Of a stretch of 14,559 nucleotides of DNA, positions 14,185 through 14,559 are shown piece after piece (position 1 is the first letter of the stretch; each line of letters begins with the position of its first letter). The stretch is from Clostridia bacterium (GTDB lineage Bacteria > Bacillota_A > Clostridia > Christensenellales > Aristaeellaceae). The notes below the pieces were generated by a model, which saw nothing but the letters and a program-made list of their open reading frames with translations, searched no databases and was not told the origin of the DNA. The translations under genes and the position numbers were made by a program. Location: positions 1-14,559 of the forward strand of contig JAFQEB010000023.1 of NCBI GenBank assembly GCA_017399225.1, in the 5' to 3' direction.

Positions 14185-14204
14185 CTATGACTTTGCGTTG
14201 ACAA
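14178..14204. promoter_or_regulatory. Perfect inverted repeat over the -35 box (candidate operator)
   Basis: TTGTCAAC (14178-14185) and GTTGACAA (14197-14204) are exact inverted 8-base arms separated by 11 bases. The left arm covers the -35 box of the large Cys-rich gene and is part of GAAATTGTCAACTA (14174-14187), which recurs near the small paralogue. A bound regulator here would block the promoter, so repression is the simplest reading. Confidence 0.55.
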
Positions 14205-14237
14205 ACGAAAACAGGCTGCCGCAATGCGACAGCCTGT
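14201..14237 (-). terminator. Intrinsic terminator of rpmE
   Basis: On the minus strand, ACAGGCTGTCGC pairs with GCGGCAGCCTGT (one G-U pair) around an ATT loop, followed by TTTCGTTTGT. It lies about 85 bases after the rpmE stop and should separate rpmE from the Cys-rich genes. Confidence 0.9.
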
Positions 14238-14241
14238 CTCT

Positions 14242-14308
14242 GCAATCTCATCTGATCGGAAGCGATGAGCCTTCGTAATAGCTTGGGGCGTTCCCGTGAT
14301 GAGATCGC
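14242..14308 (-). other. Structured 3' region of the rpmE transcript
   Basis: On the minus strand GCGATCTCATC (14308-14298) can pair with GATGAGATTGC (14252-14242) with one non-canonical position. The enclosed 45 bases contain GGG-AACG-CCC and GAAG-8-CTTC hairpins, so a three-way junction is possible. The 3' arm could instead pair its GATGAG with CTCATC at 14269-14264. Structure is read by eye; no known RNA family was recognised. Confidence 0.4.
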
Positions 14309-14322
14309 CTTTATGAAAAGCC

Positions 14323-14523
14323 TTACTGGAGGCCGAAACGCTTCTTGAAACGATCGACGCGTCCGCCGGTATCAACCAGCTTCTGCTTGCCGGTGTAGAA
14401 GGGATGGCACTTGGAGCAGATATCCACCTTCAGTTCCTTCTTGGTAGAACCGGTCTCAAACGTCTCACCGCACACGCAGCGAACGATGCACTTGCCGTAG
14501 TTGGGATGGATCTTTTCCTTCAT
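14323..14523 (-). CDS. rpmE: Ribosomal protein bL31, zinc-binding (C+) form
   Basis: This 66-residue protein is a component of the 50S subunit near the subunit bridge. It begins [10 protein letters not shown], and cysteines 16, 18, 36 and 39 (RCVC and ICSKC) form the expected zinc site, so it is the primary zinc-containing form and not the zinc-free paralogue made in zinc shortage. The end [12 protein letters not shown] is typical of the family. The start ATG (14523) has GAGGTG eight bases upstream. Upstream sequence is cut by the window edge, so its promoter and any rho gene cannot be seen. A strong terminator follows about 85 bases after the stop. Confidence 0.98.
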   Translation of the reverse strand: MKEKIHPNYGKCIVRCVCGETFETGSTKKELKVDICSKCHPFYTGKQKLVDTGGRVDRFKKRFGLQ

Positions 14524-14559
14524 TGCGATTTCACCTCTTTCGCGTATGCAATGATCGGC

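Noticed and set aside
5504..14204. Defence system, biosynthetic cluster or prophage in the accessory region
   Set aside because: No nuclease, helicase, reverse transcriptase, synthase, integrase or phage structural gene is present; all genes are accounted for as a regulator, hydrolases and secreted repeat proteins.

Overview
The window looks like a chromosomal segment from a G+C-rich Clostridia-type Firmicute, perhaps a gut or rumen lineage. Signs of this are strong AGGAGG-like ribosome binding sites, sigma-A-type promoters with 17-base spacers, an S-box (SAM-I) riboswitch in front of metK, and a Cys-containing zinc-type L31 gene. The lineage is inferred; no rRNA gene or other firm marker is present. 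No tRNA, rRNA, CRISPR array, transposase or phage gene was seen.

Layout. (1) 1-783, minus strand: the 5' part of metK with a complete leader (promoter, SAM-I aptamer, terminator). (2) 820-5449, minus strand: a tightly packed housekeeping operon read in the order DUF1385 membrane protein, prmC, prfA, tsaC/sua5-type gene, small membrane protein. Its genes overlap or nearly touch, and it has its own promoter. (3) 5487-9976: a mannan/galactoside island. An AraC-family regulator (minus) diverges from a two-gene plus-strand operon: a cytoplasmic GH42 beta-galactosidase and a secreted CBM35-GH26 beta-mannanase, ending at a strong bidirectional hairpin. (4) 9991-14204, minus strand: two paralogous secreted Cys/His-rich proteins of 317 and 1006 aa, each with its own promoter. 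(5) 14201-14523, minus strand: rpmE (L31) with a structured 3' region and a strong terminator.

How it fits together. PrfA is release factor 1, and PrmC methylates its GGQ glutamine using SAM. MetK makes that SAM and is controlled by SAM through the riboswitch. The tsaC/sua5 product starts t6A tRNA modification, so the left half is a translation-quality and SAM block. In many Clostridia rpmE lies directly beside DUF1385-prmC-prfA, as I recall. Here about 9 kb of accessory genes (AraC, GH42, GH26, two Cys-rich secreted proteins) sit between rpmE and the DUF1385 gene, which suggests an insertion into a conserved neighbourhood.

The least explained part is the pair of Cys/His-rich proteins. The large one carries about 14 modules of 55-85 residues in two sub-types, followed by a C-terminal beta domain. 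The small one looks like a signal peptide plus only the last two modules plus the same C-terminal domain. Both genes have a nearly identical 14-base element (GAAATTGTCRACTA on the plus strand) near their promoters, which suggests a shared regulator.
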